Shown: piece by piece, positions 26,193 to 33,311 of the stretch | Numbering within the stretch: the stretch's first letter is position 1 | Layout: each line of letters opens with the position of its first letter | Assembly: GCF_036226605.1 (NCBI RefSeq) | Contig: NZ_CP109000.1 | Span: forward strand, 4,770,501-4,834,500 | Length of the DNA: 64,000 nt | Origin: Streptomyces sp. NBC_00704 | Lineage (GTDB): Bacteria > Actinomycetota > Actinomycetes > Streptomycetales > Streptomycetaceae | Direction of reading: 5' to 3' | Made by a program: the position numbers and the translations under genes | The notes under the pieces: model-generated | The model's input: the letters and a program-made list of their open reading frames with translations, nothing else | Databases searched by the model: none | Told to the model about the DNA's origin: nothing

Positions 26193-26336
26193 CCTGACCG
26201 CCTGACCGCCTGACCGCCTGACCGCCTGACCGCCTGACCGCCTGACCGCCTGGCCGCCTGGCCGCCTGGCCGCCTGGCCGCCTGGCCGCCTGGCCGCCTG
26301 GCCGCCTGGCCGCCTGGCCGCCTGGCCGCCTGACCG
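26193..26336. repeat. 18-unit tandem array of an 8-bp repeat with two variants
   Basis: Perfect array of 18 octamers: seven CCTGACCG (26193-26248), then ten CCTGGCCG (26249-26328), then one CCTGACCG (26329-26336). The two variants form blocks, which suggests growth by slippage of each block. It occupies the gap between the SMI1/KNR4 gene and the APC permease; degenerate CGCCTG blocks continue to about 26400. An 8-bp unit cannot keep a reading frame. There are no spacers, so it is not a CRISPR. Confidence 0.97.
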
Positions 26337-26455
26337 CCTGGTTGCCCTCTCTCTCGCCTGCCTGCTCGGTCGCCTGTCCGCCCACCCGCCCGCCTGGGTT
26401 TCCGGTCATGCGGCCGTTGGCCAGGTGGCCGCCCGGTCGGTCGGCCTGACGGTCG

Positions 26456-26487
26456 CTGGTCAGCTGGTCAGCTGGTCAGCTGGTCAG
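26456..26487. repeat. Four 8-bp repeats overlapping the APC permease stop
   Basis: CTGGTCAG is repeated four times; the last copy contains the permease stop codon (26484-26486, minus strand). The octamer differs from that of the nearby 18-unit array. Confidence 0.93.
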
Positions 26488-27731
26488 ACGTTCAGCCGTC
26501 GACGTACTCCGTACGCGACCACACCCACCGCGAGGACCCCCGCCCCCGCTGCCACCGACACCACAGGCAGTGCGAAGGCGAGGACCAGACAGCCCAGAAG
26601 TCCGAGTGTGGGCAGAGCCCGCTTCACAGGGGCCGAATCGAGCGTCCAGGCCGATGCGTTGGCCACGGCGTAGTAGACCAGTACACCGAAGGAGGAGAAC
26701 CCGATCGCGCCTCGCACGTCCACCGTGGCGGCCAGCACCGCGACCGTCACGCCCACGGCCAGCTCGGCCCGGTGCGGCACCTGGAAGCGCGGATGAACGA
26801 CGGCCAGGACATGGGGCAGATGGCCGTCCCGGGCCATGGCCAGAGTGGTGCGCGAGACGCCCAGGATGAGGGCGAGCAGAGAGCCCAGCGCGGCCACGAC
26901 GGCACCGACGCGCACCACGGGTACCAGGCCGGGCGCCCCCGCCGCCCGGACCGCATCGGCCAGTGGCGCGCTCGCCTGCCCGAGTGCGGTGGCGCCCGAG
27001 ACGGAGAGGACGGCCACCGCCACACACGCGTACACGAGCAGGGCGATGCCCAGGGCCAAGGGAATCGCACGCGGAATGGTGCGTTCCGGGTCCCGCACCT
27101 CCTCGCCGAGCGTCGCGATGCGCGCGTAGCCGGCGAACGCGAAGAAGAGCAGAGCGGCGGCCTGAAGCGCCCCGCCGGAACCCCCGGAGAGGCCGACCTC
27201 CAGCCGCTCGGCCTCGGACGCGCCCGATCCCAGGCACACCACCACAACGGAAGCGAGGACCACCAGGACCACCGCCACGATCACCCTCGTCAACCAGGCC
27301 GACTTCTGGATGCCGCGGTAGTTCACGGCCGTCAACGCCACCACGGCCGCCACGGCGACCGCGTGCTCCTGCCTCGGCCAGACGTACGCCCCGACCGTCA
27401 GCGCCATCGCCGCACAGGAGGCCGTCTTCCCGACCACGAACGACCAGCCGGCCAGGTAACCCCAGAAGCCCCCGAGCCGCTCGCGTCCGTACACGTACGT
27501 GCCGCCGGAGGCCGGATACAGGGCGGCCAGACGCGCGGACGACATGGCGTTGCAGTAGGCGACCAGCGCGGCGAGCGCGAGTCCGATCAGCAGCCCGGAG
27601 CCCGCCGCGTGCGCCGCGGGAGCGAGGGCGGCGAACACCCCGGCGCCGATCATCGAGCCCAGGCCCAGGACGACGGCGTCGCCGACGCCCAGCGTCCGCC
27701 GCAGCTCGGGGGCCGGTCCTGGCTGTGTCAT
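26484..27731 (-). CDS. APC-superfamily amino acid/polyamine permease
   Basis: A 415-residue membrane transporter with about 12 helices. The N-terminal LGVGDAVVLGLGSMIGAGVF is the APC helix-1 substrate-binding break (GSMIGAGVF), and FFAFAGYARIATLGEEVRDPERTIPRAI is the helix-6/loop signature of cationic amino acid transporter-like members. The ATG at 27731 has AGGG 8 nt upstream; a GTG at 27740 is also in frame. Substrate is not determined. A perfect 22-bp palindrome lies 32 bp upstream, which suggests a dedicated repressor. The stop lies in a tandem repeat. Confidence 0.9.
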   Translation of the reverse strand: MTQPGPAPELRRTLGVGDAVVLGLGSMIGAGVFAALAPAAHAAGSGLLIGLALAALVAYCNAMSSARLAALYPASGGTYVYGRERLGGFWGYLAGWSFVVGKTASCAAMALTVGAYVWPRQEHAVAVAAVVALTAVNYRGIQKSAWLTRVIVAVVLVVLASVVVVCLGSGASEAERLEVGLSGGSGGALQAAALLFFAFAGYARIATLGEEVRDPERTIPRAIPLALGIALLVYACVAVAVLSVSGATALGQASAPLADAVRAAGAPGLVPVVRVGAVVAALGSLLALILGVSRTTLAMARDGHLPHVLAVVHPRFQVPHRAELAVGVTVAVLAATVDVRGAIGFSSFGVLVYYAVANASAWTLDSAPVKRALPTLGLLGCLVLAFALPVVSVAAGAGVLAVGVVAYGVRRRLNV

Positions 27732-27762
27732 GCGCCGCACCCTACTGATCCACGGAATCGCT

Positions 27763-27784
27763 GGACGACGTCATGACGTCGTCC
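27763..27784. promoter_or_regulatory. Perfect 22-bp palindrome upstream of the permease, candidate operator
   Basis: Half-site GGACGACGTCA is followed directly by its reverse complement with no spacer. It sits 32 bp before the permease ATG, where a repressor or dimeric activator would act. A zero-loop palindrome is a poor terminator, so protein binding is the better reading. No regulator gene is adjacent. Confidence 0.65.
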
Positions 27785-27868
27785 CCAGGAACACGACGGG
27801 AACACGGCGGGAACACGGCGCGAACCCCGCGCGACGCCGAAGCCGCCCACAGCCGCCGATGCAGATGT

Positions 27869-27900
27869 CGGTGTCGGTGCCGACACAGGTGCCGACACCG
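27869..27900. repeat. Overlapping inverted repeats between the permease and the GlsB-like gene
   Basis: CGGTGTCGG (27869-27877) can pair with CCGACAC at 27880-27886 or with CCGACACCG at 27892-27900. The two stems exclude each other. The rest of the 319-bp divergent gap (27732-28050) holds GGAACACGGC repeats at 27785-27830 and nothing coding. Confidence 0.6.
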
Positions 27901-28050
27901 GCGATGCGGTCGACCGGCGACGACGGCGAAACGGCGACGTTGCTGCTGATGACACACGTGGCGGCTGCCAAGCGCGGCCCGCCTCGATGAACGAGCGAGA
28001 TCACAGGGCCCGGACAGCGCGGGCACAGCACGGAAGGGCAGGTTCAGGGC

Positions 28051-28317
28051 ATGAGCATCGTCAGCTGGATCATCCTGGGGCTGTTGGCCGGAATCATCGC
28101 CAAGGTGCTGCTGCCGGGGCGCGACCCGGGCGGCTTGATCGGCACCACCCTCATCGGCGTCGCCGGCGCGTTCATCGGCGGCTGGATATCGGCCCGGTGG
28201 CTGGACCACCCCGTCAGCAAGGACTTCTACGACGGCGCGACCTGGGCCGCGGCCATCGGCGGTTCGCTCGTGCTTCTGATCGTCTACCGCCTGCTGTTCG
28301 GCAACTCGCGTGACTGA
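28051..28317 (+). CDS. GlsB/YeaQ/YmgE-family (transglycosylase-associated) membrane protein
   Basis: An 88-residue protein with three membrane helices and Gly-rich packing: SIVSWIILGLLAGIIAKVLLPG, then GGLIGTTLIGVAGAFIGGWI, then a final helix AAAIGGSLVLLIVYRLLFG. This is the short transglycosylase-associated (GlsB/YeaQ) family, linked to general stress response; biochemical function is unknown. The ATG at 28051 has AGG about 7 nt upstream. It is followed at once by a strong terminator. Confidence 0.9.
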   Translation: MSIVSWIILGLLAGIIAKVLLPGRDPGGLIGTTLIGVAGAFIGGWISARWLDHPVSKDFYDGATWAAAIGGSLVLLIVYRLLFGNSRD

Positions 28318-28332
28318 GCGCGGCCGGAGGCG

Positions 28333-28377
28333 CCGTCAGACGGGTGGGCACCCAGCAGGCGCACACCCGTCTGACGG
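28333..28377 (+). terminator. Strong terminator after the GlsB-like gene
   Basis: A perfect 14-bp stem (CCGTCAGACGGGTG and complement) with a 17-nt loop, 16 bases after the stop. yajQ converges from the right, so it may act on both strands. Confidence 0.8.
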
Positions 28378-28466
28378 TCGGCAGCGCACGTCGGACAAGC
28401 ACAAGCAGTAGCTCCCCGCGCCGGGCTACCGGTAGGGCCGCCGTACTGCCGGTGCTCAGGGTCGGA

Positions 28467-28955
28467 CTACCGGTAGTTCACGAACTGCAGGGCGAAGTCG
28501 AAGTCCTGCCCCTTGAGCAGCGCGATGACGGTCTGCAGGTCGTCGCGGCTCTTGGAGCTGACCCGCAGTTCCTCGCCCTGGACCTGGGCCTTAACGCCCT
28601 TGGGGCCCTCGTCGCGGATGAGCTTCGCGACCTTCTTCGCGTTGTCCTGGGAGATGCCCTCCTTGATCTCCGCGAAGAGCTTGTACTCCTTGCCGGAGAG
28701 CTGGGGCTCGCCCGCGTCCAGCGCCTTCAGCGAGATCCCGCGCTTGATGAGCTTGGACTGGAAGACGTCGAGGACGGCGTTCACCCGGTCCTCGGAGTTC
28801 GCCTCCATGAGGATCTTCTCACCGGACCACGAGATCGAGGCGCCCACGCCCTTGAAGTCGTAGCGCTGCGAGATCTCCTTGGCGGCCTGGTTGAGGGCGT
28901 TGTCGACCTCCTGCCGCTCGACCTTCGAGACGATGTCGAAACTGGAGTCGGCCAT
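28467..28955 (-). CDS. YajQ-family nucleotide-binding protein
   Basis: A 162-residue cytosolic protein, full length for the family, with two ferredoxin-like domains: SSFDIVSKVERQEVDNALNQAAKEISQRYDFKG opens the first, and KGVKAQVQGEELRVSSKSRDDLQTVIALLKG lies in the second. YajQ homologues bind cyclic di-GMP or tRNA/nucleotides in other bacteria. The ATG at 28955 has AAGGAG upstream. The stop codon is within a 12-bp palindrome ACTACCGGTAGT (28466-28477), and the CTACCGGTAG core recurs 40 bp downstream (28426-28435). Confidence 0.95.
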   Translation of the reverse strand: MADSSFDIVSKVERQEVDNALNQAAKEISQRYDFKGVGASISWSGEKILMEANSEDRVNAVLDVFQSKLIKRGISLKALDAGEPQLSGKEYKLFAEIKEGISQDNAKKVAKLIRDEGPKGVKAQVQGEELRVSSKSRDDLQTVIALLKGQDFDFALQFVNYR

Positions 28956-29179
28956 GTCCTGTGGCTCCTTGTATCAGGGTGTGTATCGGGTGCGAATCGG
29001 CGCACGCGGGGCGACCGCCGAGCCCGGCGTGGTCCCGGGCCGCATCCGCACAAGCCTAGCCACCTCGCCCCCTCCGGGCGGCGAGGAATCAGGTGGCGAA
29101 GCACCCCTGCACATCAGGTATCGTTTACGTCGTTGCCAGGGAGCACCGCCGAAAAGCGGTTCGAATGGGCAGCGACCCC

Positions 29180-29261
29180 GGCGGTGTGCCCGAGCGGCCA
29201 AAGGGAGCAGACTGTAAATCTGCCGGCTCAGCCTTCCCAGGTTCGAATCCTGGCGCCGCCA
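29180..29261 (+). tRNA. tRNA-Tyr (anticodon GTA)
   Basis: An 82-nt class II tRNA. The acceptor stem GGCGGTG pairs with CGCCGCC (29254-29260) and A is the discriminator. The anticodon loop CTGTAAA reads GTA. It has a long variable arm, then GGTTCGAATCC in the T arm. CCA is not encoded. Confidence 0.97.
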
Positions 29262-29276
29262 CGCTGAGAGAAGGAA

Positions 29277-29316
29277 CCCCTCCGAACTGCGGAAACGCAG
29301 CGCGGAGGGGTTTTTT
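29277..29316 (+). terminator. Rho-independent terminator of tRNA-Tyr
   Basis: CCCCTCCG pairs with CGGAGGGG and an inner CTGCG/CGCAG stem closes a GAAA loop. A run of six T (29311-29316) follows, a classical form that is rare in this GC-rich DNA. Confidence 0.93.
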
Positions 29317-29394
29317 CGTGCGGTCTTCTCGTGTGTGCCGGATGCTGGGGGCGCAGGGAGACGGTGGGTGGGTCGGGAAACGGGAACGCGGGCC

Positions 29395-29673
29395 TCACCT
29401 TTCCTCGGAGGGGGCCTTCGCCGCCCTCTTCACCTCCGCCTCCACGTCGTTGCGCGGTCTGTTCTCGTCCTTGGCGTACTCGGTCACCGTGGCCTGGACG
29501 TCGCGGGCCAGGTCCCGCCAGGCGCGCCATGCGGTCTCGTAGGTGTCGGTCTGGATCTCCGACCAGGGAGTGGCCGTGGGCGCGCCGTAGGCGTCCCGCA
29601 GCTCTTCGACTCTCGCGTGTGCCTCGTCGGCCGCGCGTTGCTTCTGCACGAGTTCCTCGAAGGTATGTGCCAC
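29395..29673 (-). CDS. Small helical protein of unknown function
   Basis: A 92-residue, charged, Ala/Glu/Arg-rich protein: AHTFEELVQKQRAADEAHARVEELRDAYG is strongly helical with possible coiled coil, then WSEIQTDTYETAWRAWRDLARDVQATVTEYA. No signal peptide or membrane segment. The GTG at 29673 is chosen because the normal codon bias begins there; upstream frame is Arg/Pro-rich. TAGCAT lies 12-17 nt before it, so the mRNA could have a very short leader. I do not recognise a family. It is divergent from the next small gene. Confidence 0.7.
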   Translation of the reverse strand: MAHTFEELVQKQRAADEAHARVEELRDAYGAPTATPWSEIQTDTYETAWRAWRDLARDVQATVTEYAKDENRPRNDVEAEVKRAAKAPSEER

Positions 29674-29770
29674 GTGTACGGATGCTAGGGAGGCCGGCGC
29701 GGTTCCGCGCGGTGAGCGGGGCGCGTCCCGCCAGGGGCACCCGCGTGGCCCACTGGGGCAGACTGGCCCC

Positions 29771-29992
29771 ATGCCCAGCGCGTCCAGCCGTCGCCGTACC
29801 TGTCCGGAGTGCCGTCGCGAGATCGCCGTCGTCGCCGGACGGTTCGCCCGGCACGACCCGCCGGGGGCGCGGGAGAGCCGGGGTCTGGTCTCCTGCCCCG
29901 GCTCGCGCGGCACGGCGCAACTGGGAGCCGCGCAGCCGTCCTTGGACGGCTACGTGGTGCCGGAGTTCCCGGGCCAGCTGCCCCTCTTCTAG
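29771..29992 (+). CDS. Small CxxC zinc-ribbon-like protein of unknown function
   Basis: A 73-residue protein with a basic start, one CPECRREIAVVAGRFARHD motif and a later lone Cys in VSCPGS. Two cysteines in a CPEC knuckle plus a third Cys and His may bind zinc, but a full four-ligand set is not obvious. Frame use and the ATG at 29771 look genuine, and 98 bp separate it from the divergent helical gene. Function is unknown. Confidence 0.65.
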   Translation: MPSASSRRRTCPECRREIAVVAGRFARHDPPGARESRGLVSCPGSRGTAQLGAAQPSLDGYVVPEFPGQLPLF

Positions 29993-30033
29993 TGCTTTTT
30001 TCGGTACCGGTAGTACCTGCCCGCACCGCTGCC

Positions 30034-30690
30034 TCAGTTGCCCGCCACGGCCTTCACCGCCACCGCCACGGGGGCGGAGCCGCTGATCAGCTCGAGGACG
30101 AGACCGGACGTCGCCGGGGTGTCGAGGAGTTCCGCCAGGACGGCGGCCACGTCGTCGCGGGGGACGGGCCCGCGACCCGTACGGGCCTCCAGACGGACCA
30201 GGCCGGTGCCGGCGTCGTCCGTGAGCGCGCCGGGGCGCAGGATCGTCCAGTCGAGGGACGGCAGGCCCTGCACGTACGCGTCCGCCTCGCCCTTGGCGCG
30301 CAGGTAGACGTCGAAGATCTCGTCGCCCTGGTGGCCGGCGTCCGCGCCCATGGACGACACGACCAGGAAGCGGCGCACACCCGCCCGCACCGCGGCGTCC
30401 GCGAACAGCACCGCGGCACCCTTGTCCACGGTGTCCTTGCGGTTCACCCCGCTGCCCGGGCCCGCGCCCGCCGCGAACACGGCCGCGTCCGCGCCCCGCA
30501 ACTGCTCGGCGACCTCCTCGACGGACGCCGACTCCAGGTCCAGGACGACAGGTTCGGCGCCGGCCGCCCTCAGATCGTCGCTCTGTTCCGCCTTGCGGAT
30601 GATGCCCGCGACCTCGTCCCCACGCGCGGCGAGCAGACGCTCCAGCCGCAGCGCGATCTGACCATGACCACCAGCGATGACAATGCGCAT
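30034..30690 (-). CDS. NAD(P)-binding Rossmann protein (YhfK/SDR-like)
   Basis: A 218-residue atypical short-chain dehydrogenase. MRIVIAGGHGQIALRLERLLAARGDEVAGIIRK contains the GxxGxxG cofactor loop; the RK pair at the end of beta2 suggests NADP. VFAAGAGPGSG and RFLVVSSMGAD follow the usual core strands, and WTILRPGALTDD is the conserved late motif of this group. The catalytic YxxxK appears as YLRAK. The ATG at 30690 is chosen; the frame upstream runs through GTACCC repeats. Substrate is unknown. Confidence 0.87.
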   Translation of the reverse strand: MRIVIAGGHGQIALRLERLLAARGDEVAGIIRKAEQSDDLRAAGAEPVVLDLESASVEEVAEQLRGADAAVFAAGAGPGSGVNRKDTVDKGAAVLFADAAVRAGVRRFLVVSSMGADAGHQGDEIFDVYLRAKGEADAYVQGLPSLDWTILRPGALTDDAGTGLVRLEARTGRGPVPRDDVAAVLAELLDTPATSGLVLELISGSAPVAVAVKAVAGN

Positions 30691-31110
30691 GCTTTCGACC
30701 GTACGCCCGGCGAGCCGCGTCCGCCGCATGGTCCGGCCCGGGAATGGATCAGCATCCCCCGTCAACGACCCACCCGCGAGCCACGCCCCCCCGCGAACCA
30801 CCCCCCTCGCGACCCGCGACCTGCGGCTCCGCAACCCGTCCCACGGACCACGGGCCAGTACCGACCCGTACCCGTACCCGTACCCGTACCCGGACCGTAT
30901 CGGGTACGGCTCCGGGAATGCGCACGGGCGATGCGTACCGCCGATGCGCACGCGGGCCCCGATCAGCGATGACCCGATCAGCCATGGAGCGATCAGCCAT
31001 GGAGTGATCAGCCATGGACGCGATCAGTCATGGACGCGATCAGTGATGGGTTGCTGGGCCGGTACCGGTTCCCGCGACGCGCGGTCAGCGGGCCTCGCGG
31101 CGCGGGCGGT
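30691..31110. repeat. Gap with hexamer and GATCAG(C/T)CATGG repeats
   Basis: About 420 bp with no supported gene. A (CCGTAC)-type hexamer run lies at 30866-30895. At 30961-31050 six units of 13-16 bp start with GATCAG: the inner ones are GATCAGCCATGGAGC, then 16-bp GATCAGTCATGGACGC. Each unit carries a TGATCA or CGATCA junction and an NcoI-like CCATGG. Nothing indicates transcription. Confidence 0.85.
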
Positions 31111-31136
31111 TCGGGTCATGAGATCGGGTCATGAGA
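31111..31136. repeat. 13-bp tandem repeat spanning the amidohydrolase stop
   Basis: TCGGGTCATGAGA at 31111-31123 and 31124-31136. The second copy contains the stop codon (31129-31131, minus strand). Confidence 0.88.
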
Positions 31137-32445
31137 GGTGCCCGCGCCCCTGTCTCGGCAGGCCCGATTCCGAGGAGGCCGCGGAGTCGCAGTACTCGCG
31201 GACCGCGCTCGTGCGGGCGACCACGCGGCCCTGGTGGATGACGATCCTGCTGTACGCCAGTGACAGGGCGCCCGCCAGCCGGTCGCCGCGGACGGCCAGG
31301 AGGTCGGCCGGGAAGCCGGCCTCGACGCGTACCTCGGGCAGGCCCAGTGCGGCGCGCGCGGACGTGCTCACGGCGTCGTAGGCGTCCTCGGGGCGCAGGC
31401 CGTGACAGGAGGACAGGAGGTAGGCCGCCTCCAGGGGATCGCCGCGGCCGACCGGGTTGCCGACGTCGCGCAGCGCCCCGCTGCCGGCCGCCACCCGCAC
31501 CCCGGCCGCGCGCAACAGCCGTACGGGCGCCGTGCCCCGCCGGTCGACGCCCGCGCAGCCGCCCTGGGGGAGGCAGACCACCGTCACACCGGCGGCGGCG
31601 AGTTGGTCGGCGGTGCGGCCGGCCGCGTCGGCGGGGAGGCGGTCGAGGCCGCCGCAGGGGCTGAGGGCGACGCCGGGGCGCAGACCGCCGGCCATCGCGG
31701 CGAGGCGGGCCAGACGGGCGGGGTCGGCGGCGTCGGTGTGCAGGTCGACGGGGCAGCCGTGCTCGGCGGCGACTTCGAGCACGGCCTCCACGTAGCCGGT
31801 GGGGTCGGGGTCCAGGTCCGGGCAGCCGCCCACCGCCGAGGCGCCCATCTTCACCGCGTCGCGCAGCATGGCGAGTCCGTCGGCTCCGGCCACGCCGGTC
31901 AGCACGCGGGGCATCGCCACCGTCGTCAGTTCCGCGAGTCCGCGCAGCGAGCGCCGGGCGCGCAGTACGGCGGCCAGCGCGCCGAGTCCCTGGACGTCGC
32001 CGACGTGGACGTGGGCGCGCAGGGCCGTCGCGCCGTGGCCCAGTTGTACCAACACCGCTTCCGTGGCGCGACGCTGGACGTCCGGCGGGGCGTGGGAGAC
32101 GGGACCGTCGGAGTCGGCGGTGAGCGCGGTGTCGGCGTGTGCGTGCGGTTCGGCCGGGGCCGGGAGCAGCAGGTAGCCGCCGAGGTCCACGCGGGCGCCG
32201 GCGGGTGTGTCGGAGCGGCCTTGGCCGGCCGTCAGGCTGCCCGCCGTGCCGACCGCCTCGATGCGCCCGCGGCCCAGCCGGACGTCCACGGTTCGGCCGT
32301 CGGTCAGGCGGGCCCCGCACAGCAGCAGGGCCGTCGGGTCGGTCGAGCCGGCGGAGTCGCCGGCGGGGCCGGAGGGGCCGAAGGAACCGGAGGAGCCCGA
32401 GGACGACGACCAGGAGTGGGGCGGCTGCGGCTGGCTGTCGGGCAT
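31129..32445 (-). CDS. Amidohydrolase-fold protein (cytosine deaminase-like) with altered active-site positions
   Basis: A 438-residue TIM-barrel amidohydrolase-superfamily protein. The first metal motif is kept (EPHAHAD), as are barrel strands HVHVGD and DLHTDAAD. Two positions normally essential in cytosine deaminase-like enzymes appear changed: the SHxxx strand reads ALSPCGGLDRL, and the GSDNxRDPxxPxG motif reads GSGALRDVGNPVG, with Gly where the catalytic Asp should be. It may have a different activity or none. The ATG at 32445 has GGAG close upstream; the N-terminus (to about residue 45) is Ser/Gly/Pro-rich. Monocistronic. Confidence 0.82.
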   Translation of the reverse strand: MPDSQPQPPHSWSSSSGSSGSFGPSGPAGDSAGSTDPTALLLCGARLTDGRTVDVRLGRGRIEAVGTAGSLTAGQGRSDTPAGARVDLGGYLLLPAPAEPHAHADTALTADSDGPVSHAPPDVQRRATEAVLVQLGHGATALRAHVHVGDVQGLGALAAVLRARRSLRGLAELTTVAMPRVLTGVAGADGLAMLRDAVKMGASAVGGCPDLDPDPTGYVEAVLEVAAEHGCPVDLHTDAADPARLARLAAMAGGLRPGVALSPCGGLDRLPADAAGRTADQLAAAGVTVVCLPQGGCAGVDRRGTAPVRLLRAAGVRVAAGSGALRDVGNPVGRGDPLEAAYLLSSCHGLRPEDAYDAVSTSARAALGLPEVRVEAGFPADLLAVRGDRLAGALSLAYSRIVIHQGRVVARTSAVREYCDSAASSESGLPRQGRGHLS

Positions 32446-32683
32446 CGCGCTCCAGGGGCTCGGGGACTGCGCCGGTGGCGCAGCGCACGCTGAGGACGCA
32501 GGCGTCGCGCAGGGACGCGTGATCACGCAGAGTGAGTCGAGCCTAGGACGGCGGTTCGGCGCGCACGGGGAGGAGCGCAATAGTCGTACCGGTGTGGCCC
32601 GCTGGGCGGGAGGGGCCGGGGAGGCCGCCGGGACCTCGGCAGACGGGCCTGCGAGCGGTCCCCGAGGGGCCCGAAGAACGGAT

Positions 32684-32713
32684 TTGGGCGAACGGCTGCG
32701 GACCGTGTAATGT
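32684..32713 (+). promoter_or_regulatory. Promoter of the tRNA-Thr/tRNA-Met/rpmG unit
   Basis: TTGGGC (32684-32689) and TAATGT (32708-32713) are separated by 18 bp. The start would fall a few bases before tRNA-Thr at 32725, as expected for a stable-RNA promoter. Confidence 0.55.
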
Positions 32714-32724
32714 CTTCATCGCTC

Positions 32725-32797
32725 GCCCCAATAGCTCAGTCGGTAGAGCGTCTCCATGGTAAGGAGAAGGTCTACGGTTCGATTCCGTATTGGGGCT
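32725..32797 (+). tRNA. tRNA-Thr (anticodon GGT)
   Basis: A 73-nt tRNA. The acceptor GCCCCAA pairs with TTGGGGC and U is the discriminator. The anticodon stem TCTCC/GGAGA closes ATGGTAA, reading GGT. The T arm is GGTTCGATTCC. CCA is not encoded. Confidence 0.97.
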
Positions 32798-32843
32798 CTG
32801 GTGGGTGAGGTTCCCGTCGCGAGGCGGGGCCCGATCCCATCAA

Positions 32844-32916
32844 AGCGGTGTAGCTCAGTCGGTAGAGCAAGCGGCTCATAATCGCTGTGTCACCGGTTCA
32901 AGTCCGGTCACCGCTA
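32844..32916 (+). tRNA. tRNA-Met (anticodon CAT)
   Basis: A 73-nt tRNA. The acceptor AGCGGTG pairs with CACCGCT and A is the discriminator. The loop CTCATAA reads CAT. The normal first pair and lack of initiator features favour elongator Met; a lysidine-modified Ile cannot be excluded by sequence alone. It lies between tRNA-Thr and rpmG, the usual actinobacterial order. Confidence 0.93.
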
Positions 32917-32921
32917 CTGAC

Positions 32922-32959
32922 AGTAGCCGATTGTGGGGTCGGTCCTTCGATCGGCTACT
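32922..32959 (+). terminator. Hairpin between tRNA-Met and rpmG
   Basis: AGTAGCCGAT (32922-32931) and ATCGGCTACT (32950-32959) form a perfect 10-bp stem with an 18-nt loop, 5 bases after the tRNA. It may end or process the tRNA transcript; its right arm overlaps TACTCT (32956-32961), a possible -10 for rpmG. Confidence 0.55.
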
Positions 32960-33004
32960 CTCGTATGCGTTAATCGTCCCATCCGTTCGTCAAGGAGCAC
33001 TCCT

Positions 33005-33169
33005 GTGGCTGCCACCGACGTCCGCCCGAAGATCACGCTGGCCTGCGTGGAGTGCAAGGAGCGGAACTACATCACCAAGAAGAACCGGCGTAACAACCCG
33101 GATCGAATGGAGATGAAGAAGCACTGCCCGCGTTGCAACGCGCACACCGCGCACCGCGAAACGCGATAA
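33005..33169 (+). CDS. rpmG: 50S ribosomal protein L33, zinc-binding form
   Basis: A 54-residue large-subunit protein near the E site. The cysteines ACVEC and CPRCN mark the zinc-binding (C+) type; Streptomyces also encode zinc-free copies elsewhere, made under zinc starvation. The GTG at 33005 has AAGGAG 7 nt upstream. It follows tRNA-Met and ends before a strong terminator. Confidence 0.97.
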   Translation: MAATDVRPKITLACVECKERNYITKKNRRNNPDRMEMKKHCPRCNAHTAHRETR

Positions 33170-33184
33170 ATAAGGCTCGTATGC

Positions 33185-33216
33185 GAGGCCGTCCCCGAGT
33201 GATCGGGGGCGGCCTC
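33185..33216 (+). terminator. rpmG terminator
   Basis: GAGGCCG pairs with CGGCCTC and an inner CCCCG/CGGGG stem closes a six-base loop, 15 bases after the stop. GTGTCGTT follows. Confidence 0.88.
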
Positions 33217-33311
33217 GTGTCGTTGAGCGACTCATACCGGTCAGTAGAGCGACGCAGTTACCCGTACCCGGTACCTGGCGGCGCGGAGCAAATCAGGAGG
33301 TGCCGAGGCCC

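Noticed and set aside
26193..26336. Possible CRISPR array
   Set aside because: Octamers are contiguous with no spacers and there are no cas genes in the window.
25294..26409. Minus-strand frame with RRPGGQAARRPGGQA repeats
   Set aside because: It simply translates the 8-bp array at 26193-26336 in one frame and runs opposite the SMI1/KNR4 gene; codon use is not gene-like.
29180..29261. tRNA-Ser or tRNA-Leu because of the long variable arm
   Set aside because: The anticodon loop CTGTAAA reads GTA; bacterial tRNA-Tyr also has a long variable arm.
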